Below are positions 52,031 through 61,100 of a stretch of 64,000 bases of DNA, piece by piece. The stretch spans positions 1-64,000 of the forward strand of contig NZ_SLZF01000016.1 in NCBI RefSeq assembly GCF_004341515.1. Reading direction: 5' to 3'. The translations under genes were made by a program, and so were the position numbers. The notes under the pieces were generated by a model, which saw nothing but the letters and a program-made list of their open reading frames with translations, made no database searches and was not told where the DNA came from. This DNA comes from Allobosea sp. BK604 (lineage in GTDB: Bacteria > Pseudomonadota > Alphaproteobacteria > Rhizobiales > Beijerinckiaceae). Position 1 is the first letter of the stretch; every line of letters starts with the position of its first letter.

Positions 52031-54235
52031 CTAGTGCCGCTTCCGGCCAATCGAAGCCTTCAAAGCCAACTCCGGCCCGCGACCATCGAATTGGTCTGCT
52101 CCGGTAATCGCTGTGTCGAACGCGACGCCGGCGAGCGCCGCGATTGCTTCTATCGGCATCATATAGGCTCGGAACGCCTCCCGCATGGCGGACTTGCTGG
52201 CCTCACCATCGGCCAGACTCTGCTCAAGCATGAAGCCGAAAGCCGCGATTCCGGCGCTCGACCGCGCCACGATCACCTTCCAGAATTTGATGGGAATTTG
52301 GATTAGCCCGCGTTGGCCTTGCTCGAAATTGCCGAGGAACCGCGGATCGTCTGCAGCGAGAACCGGGCCGGCGAAAACGCACAGCCGCTCGCTGGCGGCC
52401 TGTTTGAGTACCTCGTTCTCAATTTCTCTCCAATTCTCGCGCCCCCCGGTGCTCTGGTCAAACACTGAGATCTGCGGCGAACAGTTGGTGACGTGAAAGA
52501 TGTCGCCGTTTGCCCGCCGCAGATCGGCGTGTCTCGCGCCCCAGGCGACGTCCTCGCGACGGACTATGTGCTCCTTGTCAAAAACGCCATGGTCTTTGGT
52601 GTAGAGTGTATAGGGCAGTTGAAAGAGCTCATCGAGCCGGCAGTCAGCGAACCAGCGCTCTTGATCGCTGGGGTCAATTCTGCCGAGAGCCCTGCGGGTA
52701 TAAGTTCTCGCCACTTCAGGCGTCGTCAACGTGGTCTCGGCCGAGACGTTTGATCCTGTCACCAACGCGAGCCGCCGCTTGGCGTGCATGATGATGGAAA
52801 AATTTTGATAGTCGAGCCGCATACCGCCTTGTCGGGTAATCGCGACGGCTCCGGGATCCTTCGGTTTGGGAAATGGCACCTTTACGCCCAAGAACGCTGC
52901 GTCGTAGCCTCGGCGCGACCCGTAGTTCGTATTTTGCGCCGGCTCCGCCGTCCGTTCTGTGGTCGCGCCGGTTTGCGGGGCCGCCTCGATCCGTATAGTT
53001 GGCGCCCCGCCCTCTCCGAGTCGAATGCAGATGTGCAGCGGGATACGGATCGCGGTCTGGCCGCTGGCCATCACGGCGGCCGGCCGAGACTCGGCTGCGT
53101 GCGGGTTAAGCGCGGCGGCATCGGCCGGTGTGTTCTCCTGCGTATCGCTGTCTTGCCAATAGCCAGACCAGCTCGGGACTTGCGCTGGGCTGGCCTTGGG
53201 ATCGAATGTCACACCGGCATCCACCACGCGCCCGTCAAGGGCGAGATCAAAGGCTGCGACTGCAAAATTGCGGATGAGGTACTCGCCGCCAAAATGCAGT
53301 CCCAGCACCTGTCCGGAGGCGATATGGATCACGGCCGATCCCGAATTGCCTCCGAGCGTCGAGCAATCATGGGTGACGGCTTCTACGATCTTGCCGAAGC
53401 TCTCGGTCGGCCGGCGATTCCTCAGAAGCCCAGGCTGCAACTGCTTGACACCGAAGCGGCTGTCGAACAGCTTGAGTTGGACATCGGAATCGTTGCGCGG
53501 ATCGTAGGCGGGGTAGCCGATGACTGCGATCTCCTCTTTATCATAGAACGCTGCGTCTCGCGGGCTTAGGGTAAGAGGGGCGGAAGTCAGCCCAGCCACC
53601 TCAAGGAGTGCCATATCCCAATAGGGATGCAGCATCCTGATGCCGCTGATAGAGGGCGGTGGTTCCTCGTCATTGTCGGGTGCGAAGCTGTCGCTGAAGC
53701 CGGGCGAGACGCCCGAGCGAAAGACCAGATCACGGTCGCCGACGCCGTCGACAAAGATCTCGGCCACATGCCGATTCGTCATGATCAGCCCGGGTGCGAC
53801 CACGAAGCCCGTGCCGCCATAGGGATACTTCGAGCCCGGGACCTCGATCCGACCGATCGAGCGGGAGGCCTTCACCAGCATGTCGCGCACGGCGGGATTG
53901 TTGAGGTGGAGCCATTTCTCGTGCGTTGCCGTAAAGGTGCCACGCGCAAGCGGCATGACCGGCCGCTTGCCCGGAATGATTATCGCCTCCAGGCCTCGGG
54001 CAAATTCGCGGTTGAGTGGCGTGCCAGAGGCGACCGACTCTAGAGCGGCGTTTACGGTCATTGCTGACGCCGACGGGCGGGCGCGCTCCATGCCGCCGAC
54101 GCTTTCCTGGGCCCGGTTCGCACGTTTCAGCGCCTCGAGCGCCTGCTCATCGACCCGAAGCGCATCAACGCCATCCTCGCCCGCAATGTCCCGGAGATAA
54201 GCGGAGATTCTATCGGCCCTGAGATCATTTATCAC
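52031..54235 (-). CDS. Trypsin-like peptidase plus NUC-type nuclease protein
   Basis: 734 residues from GTG 54235. An N-terminal helical part is followed by a conserved LEAIIIPGKRPVMPL region and a trypsin-like domain: His156 (MTNRHVAEIF), Asp207 (YWDMALLEV), Ser298 (GGNSGSAV). From about 470 a DNA/RNA non-specific endonuclease domain follows: YQNFSIIMHAKRRLA, the His site FDKEHIVRREDVAWG (D553-K-E-H556; the usual form is D-[RK]-G-H) and N584 in HVTNCSPQ. It is paralogous to the 1228-residue protein and last intact gene of this transcript. Likely effector; the cytoplasmic or exported state is unclear since no signal peptide is seen. Confidence 0.88.
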   Translation of the reverse strand: MINDLRADRISAYLRDIAGEDGVDALRVDEQALEALKRANRAQESVGGMERARPSASAMTVNAALESVASGTPLNREFARGLEAIIIPGKRPVMPLARGTFTATHEKWLHLNNPAVRDMLVKASRSIGRIEVPGSKYPYGGTGFVVAPGLIMTNRHVAEIFVDGVGDRDLVFRSGVSPGFSDSFAPDNDEEPPPSISGIRMLHPYWDMALLEVAGLTSAPLTLSPRDAAFYDKEEIAVIGYPAYDPRNDSDVQLKLFDSRFGVKQLQPGLLRNRRPTESFGKIVEAVTHDCSTLGGNSGSAVIHIASGQVLGLHFGGEYLIRNFAVAAFDLALDGRVVDAGVTFDPKASPAQVPSWSGYWQDSDTQENTPADAAALNPHAAESRPAAVMASGQTAIRIPLHICIRLGEGGAPTIRIEAAPQTGATTERTAEPAQNTNYGSRRGYDAAFLGVKVPFPKPKDPGAVAITRQGGMRLDYQNFSIIMHAKRRLALVTGSNVSAETTLTTPEVARTYTRRALGRIDPSDQERWFADCRLDELFQLPYTLYTKDHGVFDKEHIVRREDVAWGARHADLRRANGDIFHVTNCSPQISVFDQSTGGRENWREIENEVLKQAASERLCVFAGPVLAADDPRFLGNFEQGQRGLIQIPIKFWKVIVARSSAGIAAFGFMLEQSLADGEASKSAMREAFRAYMMPIEAIAALAGVAFDTAITGADQFDGRGPELALKASIGRKRH

Positions 54236-54386
54236 GAACGCACCCTTCAGATTTAAGAATGTAACCGAGGAGTTCTATCTGCGTTTTCCGGAGTTTATAT
54301 TCTCACTAAATTGGTTATATTGTCACATCGGCGCGGAAAGCGCGCGATCAAATGCTATTTATTTAAGAAATTCTGACTTGTGGAGC
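54236..54386. promoter_or_regulatory. AT-rich spacer, probable promoter region
   Basis: The 151 bp between the two genes is much more AT-rich than its surroundings (for example TTTATATTCTCACTAAATTG and TTATTTAAGAAATTC), the kind of place a minus-strand promoter for the 734-residue protein gene could lie. No motif can be fixed. Confidence 0.4.
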
Positions 54387-55208
54387 TTAGATTGTTACAG
54401 TGAAATCTACGACGGCACGTGGCGCGAAGCTGCCGCGATGCAATACTATCGAATTTCCGGTCTCGAGTTTGACCGAGATAACGTAAGGCTGGTTCGAGCT
54501 AACGACATGGCCGCCGTTGGGTGGGTACCGATTGGGTCGGGCCAAGAGGGCTTCCCACGCCAGTCGGCGCGGCGACCTTGGGTCGATCACTGCGGCGAGC
54601 GCTGCGCCGGCGTGTTGTTCGTTCGGCAGTTGCTCGACGAGAACCTGAACGGCTTCCCGGGAGGTCAGATCCTGGCGTTTGACGGAAACGGAGATCCAGG
54701 CCTCTCCATCGTTTCGCGGTGCGGGCGCCGGCACTTCGCTGGCCACGGCCCGAAAACCCATCGCCTGGAAGAGCCGGTTGACGCCGGCGGTGCCCCCCGC
54801 CAACACCAGCGCCGACATCAGATAAGTCACCCAATTCCCCTGCGCGGCCTGAGTGGCCTGCGCATCCTTCAGGATGGCGTAGAAGGGATCGTAGGAAACT
54901 GTATTGACGATGATCAGGGCGGCCAGCACCGCGAGCGGAACCTTCACCGCCTTCTCGGCGAACAGGATGCGAAAGATCCGCCACTGGAAAATGATCGCGA
55001 GAGCGCATTCCAGCAGCGTCGCCACGACGAGAAGCCGCCCGAGATGGACGATCAGCGGCGACAGCTGATCAGCGACACCAGGCGCCGCTGGGCTATCAGC
55101 GAGCACGGCACTTGTGCTGCATAGGAGGAAAGCGGCCGAGGCCACAAGGCACCGACTGCGCCCAGACTGACTCCGCCTACCGCCCCTCAGCTTCGCAGCG
55201 CTCGCCAA
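54387..55208 (-). CDS. Membrane protein of unknown function in the effector operon
   Basis: 273 residues from TTG 55208 with GGAGG 7 nt upstream. A signal-like segment (CLVASAAFLLCSTSAVLA) and three further hydrophobic helices (LGRLLVVATLLECALAIIFQ, PLAVLAALIIVNTVSY, WVTYLMSALVLAGGTAGV) are followed by a soluble C-terminal domain of about 120 residues. It lies 44 bp after the large effector gene. It could anchor or gate the soluble effectors; no family recognised. Confidence 0.72.
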   Translation of the reverse strand: MASAAKLRGGRRSQSGRSRCLVASAAFLLCSTSAVLADSPAAPGVADQLSPLIVHLGRLLVVATLLECALAIIFQWRIFRILFAEKAVKVPLAVLAALIIVNTVSYDPFYAILKDAQATQAAQGNWVTYLMSALVLAGGTAGVNRLFQAMGFRAVASEVPAPAPRNDGEAWISVSVKRQDLTSREAVQVLVEQLPNEQHAGAALAAVIDPRSPRRLAWEALLARPNRYPPNGGHVVSSNQPYVISVKLETGNSIVLHRGSFAPRAVVDFTVTI

Positions 55209-55252
55209 AGTACGCCTCCTATCCTGTTCTGTCTCGACTGGCAGCCGCTGCT

Positions 55253-58200
55253 TCAGGCGATCGTCTCGACGTAATGCCGCCTAACGACGCCGTCGACGTT
55301 CTGGAAATACGCTGCTTCGGCCGATCCGCCCTTGAGTTCGAGGATGGCGAAGCCGTGGGCGTAGTACTCGCCATCCGGCAAAATGCGCGTGTCGGCGATG
55401 ATCTCAGGCGGATCGACGAGCTCCGCCAGCGGCTCGTAAGGGTCTTCGTCAGTGAAGACGGGAACGCCGCCGTGACCGACGCAGCGTCCGCGCGCCAGCC
55501 CCGCATAAGGCTCGTAGACACCAAGATTGTGCTCGTGGCCCCAGAACCAGGCCACGATGTTCCCACCGGCTGCGACGAGCTTGTCGAGCACCGATTTGAG
55601 GCGCCGGTTCACAGGGTCGGCGGCTCCGGAAGGCAGGGGACCGCCCGGCGCGTCGAAAGCGGAGAAGAGCTGATGATGCGAGGCGAGAATCGTGCGGCCG
55701 GGAAAGTCCTTCACCCGCTCCACGAGCCAAAGCTGCTCCGCTTCCTCGATGAAAGTTTGCCGGTGTAGCAATGGGTGATAGTCATTGCGACCGCTGTCCA
55801 TGGCCAGTATCTGCCAGGAATTGTCGGTAGCGCGAAGACAGAACCAACTCGCTTTCTGTCGCAGCTTGCCGGTATTGAGACGGGCGATCAGATCATGATA
55901 ACCCTGCCCGCCGCTGTACATGTCGTGATTGCCGCACAAGGTGTAGATGGCAGGACGCTGCTGGGCGCCTTGGTAAGCTTCGGCAATGACGTCTTCGAAA
56001 TTCACCTTGGTTTCGTCCGGCGTGCCGGAATAGTAGATATCGCCAAGATGCAGCAGAATATCTGGCCGCTTTTCGCGGATGTTGCTCATCACGAGCCGCG
56101 CCGGACCCGCTCCGGTGCCCCAGTCGCCGAAGATCGCGATCCGGCTTGCGGGATTCATCGGGATAACCTGGGCATCGCCCGGTCGGGGTGGGACGTACAC
56201 CCGACGTGAGGGGTCGGTCAGAACGCCATAGGCCTTGGCATGCTCATAGACCGTGTCGGCCCAGGCTGGGTCGCATTTCCCGGTCTTGGCCTGGTCGAGC
56301 AGTGATTTCGCCGTGGCCTCGTCGCCGAACGCCCTCGCCTTGGCGAGTTCGAGCAGCAACTTCGCGCAATGCGACGCGTGCTCCAGCGGTGTCAGGCCCT
56401 CGTGCCTGGATGAGGTGGTCGAGCGTGCTCCCAGCGCCCCTTCGCCTCCGAATGTGGCCTCGCAGGCGCGCTCGGCATCAAGTATTTCCAGCCCCTTGCG
56501 ACGAACCGCCTCGGTCGACGGACGCGAGCTGTCCGTTGAGGCTGCAGCCCGTTCGCGAACGAATTTTGCGGTGGCGGATTGAAACACCGACAGGATCGGA
56601 TCCCGGAAGGTTTTCGGCCCCGCCGCGAGCTCCTTGACTGTCCGGCGCCGCTTGGCCCTGCGGGACACTCCGCGACCGGGGAGCCCTTCGGCTTCGCGCA
56701 CTTCGCTTCCCCGGGCGGTGTGGAACTGGTCAGCCGCGTGAAGCTCGGGCGGGAACACTACGAACTCGAGCCTTCGCTCGAGGTCGGCCAAAGGCAGCAT
56801 GAACGGCTTGAATGCCGCCGGAACTTGAAGCCGCTCTTCCCAGCGCACGCCGGAGAGGTCCTGCTGCTGAACGAAGGCATAGGCGAGCAGGGCTCCGTCC
56901 TCGGCCTCGACTACCACCTTCCAGTACGCCTTCGGGATCTTGACTTGCACTCGGCCGTCATCGTCGACGCCGTGGAAGATGTCGTCGCTCCGCTCGAAGA
57001 TCGGGCCGGAGAACAGTGAGACCTGGCCGCCTTTCACGGCCTTAGCCACGAAGTTCTCGAGGGCGCCCCAATTGTCCCGGGCTTTGGCCGAGCGGTTGAA
57101 GCCCGCCACCTGGGGCGAGCAGTTCGTCACATGGTAGGTGTCACCGTTGGCGCGACGAAGCTGGGCGAAGCTGTGGCCCCAGGCTGCATCCTCGCGCCGG
57201 ACGAGATGACCCTTGTCGAAGGCCTGCCGGTCCTTGGTGAAGAAGCGGTCCGGCAGCTGATGAAGCGCCGGGATGCGCGGATCGGTGAACCATTTCTCTG
57301 TGTCGCTTTCTCCGAGCCCTCCCAAGGCTCCGCGTGTCGTAGCTTTGCTGTCGTCGGGGCGCTTGGCCGCCGCCGTGCCGTCGACATTGGCTGCGGAGAA
57401 GAGCGCCAAGCGCCGCGCCTTGTTCATCACGATCGAGAAGTTCTGGTAGCGGAGCACGTGGTCACCATCGTCGAGCCTGGAGACCTGCGAGAGATCGCTC
57501 ACGGTCGGCAGCGGCAGCGCGACGCCAAGGAAATCCTCGTTGTAGCCGTCGCGGGTTTCGTAATCCTCCTCGTGGAACGGTTCGACGGCCTTTTCGGTCG
57601 CCGACGTGTCGTCCGCTCGGCCGGGGTCGTCGGCGGCCAGCGCCTGACTCGCAATGACCGTCGGGCCGAGGGTGGGTGCGCCGAGGCGGAGCTCGATCTC
57701 AAGGGGCACCGTCAGGCGCACGACGCCGCCGTCCGAACGAATGTCCGGAAGGCCCCTACCATCGTTGGGGGGCACGCGGTCTTCCGTGCCATTCTCGGCA
57801 GGTTCGGCGGCGCGCTCGACGCGGTTCCAGGCGGTGCGCCAGGCGGTGAGATCGCCGCGCGCGTTGCCCGCGAAATGGACGCCAGCATCGACCACGCGCG
57901 CATCAGTCGCCAGCTCGGCGGCAGGGACCGCGCAGTTGAAGCGCAGATACTCTCCGGCGAAATGCAGGCCGAGCACGTCGCCCGTGGTGAGATTGAGGAC
58001 CAGGGACCCGGACGCCCCCCCGAGCGTCGAGGCGTTGTGCAGCATGGCACTGACGTCCTGCTCATAGCTGGGATAGCGAAGCCGAGCCTGACCTGCCGTG
58101 GCGCCCGCACCACCGATCTTACCCGGCATCAGGCGCTTCACATCGTAGATTTCGCCGAAGACCTGCCGCTGCACCTTGGCGGCGTTGCGTTCCTCGTCGC

Positions 58201-58939
58201 GCGCGGGATAACCGATGACAACAACGTCGTGTCCCAGCATGTCATCGGGCTGCTGCAGCGTCAGCCTGAGGCGCGGGTGACCGTCGGGGAGCCCGGAGAG
58301 CTTGAGGAGGGCCATGTCCCAATAGGGGTGCACCATGGCCACGCCGGTGACCTCGAAGACCTGCTTCTTCCGATTGCCGTGCTCTTTCAGGAAGTCGACG
58401 AAGGGCTCGGCGCCGGCCGACAGGCGGACGCCCATGCGGCCGACACCGTCGACGAATGCCTCCGCCACATGGCGATTGGTCATCAGCAGGCCATCGCCGA
58501 CCAGGAAGCCCGTGCCGAGAAAAGGGACGCCGCTGTCAGGCAGCTCGATCCGGCAGGCGGCGGCGATGGCAGGCCTGATCAGAGCCTTGGCCTCGGGCGT
58601 GTTGAGATGTAGCCAATCCCTGTGTTGCACCGTGTAGTCGCCATCGCGGATCAGGATCGGCGGCCTGCGGTCCGGGATGATGATCGCCTCGAGCGCGAAG
58701 CGATGCTGCTGGTCGAGCGGCTCGCGGTGGCGCAGCCGGCGAAGCGTTTCCTCGGTGTCGGCGCGCAGGGATTCCGGTGTTCCTTCTGGCACCAGCTCCT
58801 CGCTCGACTTCCGGCGGGATTCCAATGCCGCGGCTGCACGTGCGCCCGAAGGCAGACGTGCGAGCGGGGTCTCGCGTTCGCCGGCTTCATCCTGGGCCAT
58901 AATGCTGCTGAAGAAGTCGACCGATGCAGATCCGCTCAC
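55253..58939 (-). CDS. Three-domain protein: trypsin-like peptidase, NUC nuclease, metallophosphoesterase
   Basis: 1228 residues from GTG 58939, with GGAG 7 nt upstream. Trypsin-like domain: His157 (MTNRHVAEAF), Asp208 (YWDMALLKL), Ser310 (GGASGSLV). NUC endonuclease: FDKGHLVRREDAAWG with intact D-K-G-H (His about 578) and Asn about 606 in HVTNCSPQ. A basic, Ser-rich linker (about 750-920) leads to a calcineurin-like phosphoesterase: IAIFGDWGTG (about 939), LLHLGDIYYSG, LCGNHDMYSG, LASHHQLFS, WFWGHEHN. The first two domains are paralogous to the 734-residue protein. No signal peptide. One chain combining protein, nucleic acid and phosphoester cleavage points to an effector. Confidence 0.9.
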   Translation of the reverse strand: MSGSASVDFFSSIMAQDEAGERETPLARLPSGARAAAALESRRKSSEELVPEGTPESLRADTEETLRRLRHREPLDQQHRFALEAIIIPDRRPPILIRDGDYTVQHRDWLHLNTPEAKALIRPAIAAACRIELPDSGVPFLGTGFLVGDGLLMTNRHVAEAFVDGVGRMGVRLSAGAEPFVDFLKEHGNRKKQVFEVTGVAMVHPYWDMALLKLSGLPDGHPRLRLTLQQPDDMLGHDVVVIGYPARDEERNAAKVQRQVFGEIYDVKRLMPGKIGGAGATAGQARLRYPSYEQDVSAMLHNASTLGGASGSLVLNLTTGDVLGLHFAGEYLRFNCAVPAAELATDARVVDAGVHFAGNARGDLTAWRTAWNRVERAAEPAENGTEDRVPPNDGRGLPDIRSDGGVVRLTVPLEIELRLGAPTLGPTVIASQALAADDPGRADDTSATEKAVEPFHEEDYETRDGYNEDFLGVALPLPTVSDLSQVSRLDDGDHVLRYQNFSIVMNKARRLALFSAANVDGTAAAKRPDDSKATTRGALGGLGESDTEKWFTDPRIPALHQLPDRFFTKDRQAFDKGHLVRREDAAWGHSFAQLRRANGDTYHVTNCSPQVAGFNRSAKARDNWGALENFVAKAVKGGQVSLFSGPIFERSDDIFHGVDDDGRVQVKIPKAYWKVVVEAEDGALLAYAFVQQQDLSGVRWEERLQVPAAFKPFMLPLADLERRLEFVVFPPELHAADQFHTARGSEVREAEGLPGRGVSRRAKRRRTVKELAAGPKTFRDPILSVFQSATAKFVRERAAASTDSSRPSTEAVRRKGLEILDAERACEATFGGEGALGARSTTSSRHEGLTPLEHASHCAKLLLELAKARAFGDEATAKSLLDQAKTGKCDPAWADTVYEHAKAYGVLTDPSRRVYVPPRPGDAQVIPMNPASRIAIFGDWGTGAGPARLVMSNIREKRPDILLHLGDIYYSGTPDETKVNFEDVIAEAYQGAQQRPAIYTLCGNHDMYSGGQGYHDLIARLNTGKLRQKASWFCLRATDNSWQILAMDSGRNDYHPLLHRQTFIEEAEQLWLVERVKDFPGRTILASHHQLFSAFDAPGGPLPSGAADPVNRRLKSVLDKLVAAGGNIVAWFWGHEHNLGVYEPYAGLARGRCVGHGGVPVFTDEDPYEPLAELVDPPEIIADTRILPDGEYYAHGFAILELKGGSAEAAYFQNVDGVVRRHYVETIA

Positions 58940-59002
58940 GATGGGTCTCCTGTCTCTGGTCATATTGTCGGGATGCTGTCCCTCGCCGGCCGCTCCTCAC
59001 CG

Positions 59003-59749
59003 TCAGGCGCGTTCCACTCGCTCGGTCTTGCCTGCGACCTTTTTCTTCGGCGCTGCTGTACGTCGGCGGCGGGGCGCCTCCTGGCCGGCGGCAACCTCAG
59101 GCCGGCTTGGCAGGAGTGCCTCGAAGCCGTCCTGCAACTGTCGGGCGGGAACACTTTCCCGACCAACGGAGAGTGTGGCGACATAGGCGCCGATGCCGGC
59201 CGCGATGCCCGCGGCCACCTTGTCTTTGTACGCAGCAGTCTGTAGTCGCCGGTCTTCGTCGGGCACGTCCATGAAGCTGACTTCGAGCAGCACGCAGGCT
59301 GTCGCGGCGTCATGGGAATTGGGGTTGAGGACGCCCAGGTCCAGCGTCTTGACGCCGCCCCTGTTGCGGTCTCTGAGACCGGTGGCTGTGACGGTGGCGG
59401 CCTGCACCGCCTTGCACAGCACTGCGGATTTCGGGAAGTGCGTCGTATGGCAGAAGGTCTCGGTCCCTTGCGTAACGCCGTCGAAGCCGTTGAAGTGGAC
59501 CGAAACGAAGACGGGGGCTTTGAGTCTCTCCGCGACCTTGGCGCGGGCGGCCAGCCCCAGATTTTCGTCGGTCGTCCGCGTCAGCACGGCATTGTGGCCA
59601 GCCGCTTCGAGCGCCTTGGCGACGCGCTTCGCGACATCGAGAGTGGCAGTCTTTTCCAGCAGTCCGCTCGGCCCCGACGCATGGTTCGCGTCGGACCCAC
59701 CGACGTTCCTGCTGCCGCCGTGGCCGGGGTCGATCACGATATCCACCAT
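59003..59749 (-). CDS. N-acetylmuramoyl-L-alanine amidase (Amidase_3)
   Basis: 248 residues with GGAGGGAGG upstream of the ATG. Zinc ligands and catalytic Glu: His in VIDPGHGG, Glu in GLLEKTATLDV, His in VFVSVHFNGFDG, Glu in CVLLEVSFMDV. The tail is basic and Ala-rich (RRRRTAAPKKKVAGK). There is no signal peptide, unlike AmiA/B/C, so export would need another route (phage-like lysis or a partner). It cuts the peptide from the glycan strand. It follows the GH19 gene by 34 bp. Confidence 0.9.
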   Translation of the reverse strand: MVDIVIDPGHGGSRNVGGSDANHASGPSGLLEKTATLDVAKRVAKALEAAGHNAVLTRTTDENLGLAARAKVAERLKAPVFVSVHFNGFDGVTQGTETFCHTTHFPKSAVLCKAVQAATVTATGLRDRNRGGVKTLDLGVLNPNSHDAATACVLLEVSFMDVPDEDRRLQTAAYKDKVAAGIAAGIGAYVATLSVGRESVPARQLQDGFEALLPSRPEVAAGQEAPRRRRTAAPKKKVAGKTERVERA

Positions 59750-59783
59750 TGTAGCCTCCCTCCTGCTTTAATTGCCGCGAGCC

Positions 59784-61100
59784 TCAGTGCCCGTCGCTCG
59801 ACCAGTGTGGCGGGTCGCTGAGCAGCTTGATGACGCGGTATTCCTGGCCGATCGCGATCAAGCGCGAGTTCGAGCCGTTGCGCGGGCCGGTGGTGATGGT
59901 CTCTGTCGCGCCATCGCTCCGTTTGATGGTCAGCGCCCCCGCCCAACTGAGCGTCATGTCGACTGCCACCCCGTCGCTATGGCGCGAGTTGAGCGATGGC
60001 GGCTCGCGAAGCCCGGGCGAGATACCGTAGGCGGCGACCATCGCGCGGGCGGCGGCGAGGGACTTCGTCGGCGTCGGGTGGTTCCAGGCGATCGGGACGC
60101 CGGCCATTGCCGGTATGGTCGTCGCGTCGAGCCCCTGTTTGGCGATCCGCCAGGCAAAGTGCATCAGATAGGCGCGCTCGAGTGGCCGCAAGGTCGCGGA
60201 TATGGTGACGCTGGCGCCGGCGTCCCGCAGGGCCGCGACGAAGGCCGTCGCGCGGTCGCGGAATGGCTGCGCGAGGTCATCGAGCGCGCGGCTCGTCGGA
60301 AAGAACGATACCCAATGGGCCCCCGACAGGCTCGCCGGCGGCGTAGCGGCGCCTTCAAGGCCGCGCGCCGCGCCACGGCGTTTTACGGGGAGCGCCAGCA
60401 AGGTCTCGAGGGCGGTGACCCGCCTGCGGACCGCCTCGGTACTCGGCTTCGGCGGCACGAAAGCCTTCCGCGCGCGCTTGAAGTAGGTGCGCCGGTCGTC
60501 GAGGCCTTGCAACGCGGGATTGATCCGCTTCGTCACCGCCACGATGTCCTTCTCAGCGATCCCCGTCGCAACGTCGCTGATCTTGTTCAGCCGCCAGTAG
60601 GCCAATGCAATGGCGAGCGCGCTGTCTGCGGTGCGGCAGAGTTCGGGTGCCTCCTCCAGGGGCATGCCGAGGAGGTTCCCGGCGCTCCGGAAGTTGCCGC
60701 GCCCAGTGAGCTGGATCAGACCGCTGCCACGGTAGACCCAGCCGTCGTCCGGATTCACATTGCCGTTGCGGCCGGCATAGACATAGTTGGCGAGCTTCTG
60801 CGGGCTCCTGAGATATCCCGCTGCGAAGGCCGCGTCCGGAAAACGCGCCTTGCCGAACGCCGTCACGAGCTGCGCGGCCGTGGTGTAATGCAGGTTCTCG
60901 TCGAGGCGGCCGAGACCGCATGTCTCGGCGGCGATCTGGGCGATGAAATGAGCGATCTGGACGGCGGTGTCGAGTTCGGCCTTCGGGAACTCGTGCGGCG
61001 CTTCGGTCAGGATCGCTTCGAGGATCTCGGATGCGGCCGCAGGACAGACCATTTTCAGGCGCGCCGAGGTGACACGCTCTATGACATCCGATCCGGACAT
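59784..61100 (-). CDS. GH19 lysozyme/chitinase-like plus M15-like peptidase protein
   Basis: 438 residues from ATG 61100 with AGGAGGAACAG upstream. N-terminal GH19 domain: catalytic Glu59 in AQIAAETCGLG, then WVYRGSGLIQLTGRGNF. The C-terminal domain resembles M15/VanY D-Ala-D-Ala carboxypeptidases: TISATLRPLERAYLMHFAWR, zinc-site NSRHSDGVAVDM (about 370) and a final His in PPHWSSDGH. Both cut peptidoglycan, as in phage endolysins. No signal peptide. First gene of the right-hand operon. Confidence 0.87.
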   Translation of the reverse strand: MSGSDVIERVTSARLKMVCPAAASEILEAILTEAPHEFPKAELDTAVQIAHFIAQIAAETCGLGRLDENLHYTTAAQLVTAFGKARFPDAAFAAGYLRSPQKLANYVYAGRNGNVNPDDGWVYRGSGLIQLTGRGNFRSAGNLLGMPLEEAPELCRTADSALAIALAYWRLNKISDVATGIAEKDIVAVTKRINPALQGLDDRRTYFKRARKAFVPPKPSTEAVRRRVTALETLLALPVKRRGAARGLEGAATPPASLSGAHWVSFFPTSRALDDLAQPFRDRATAFVAALRDAGASVTISATLRPLERAYLMHFAWRIAKQGLDATTIPAMAGVPIAWNHPTPTKSLAAARAMVAAYGISPGLREPPSLNSRHSDGVAVDMTLSWAGALTIKRSDGATETITTGPRNGSNSRLIAIGQEYRVIKLLSDPPHWSSDGH

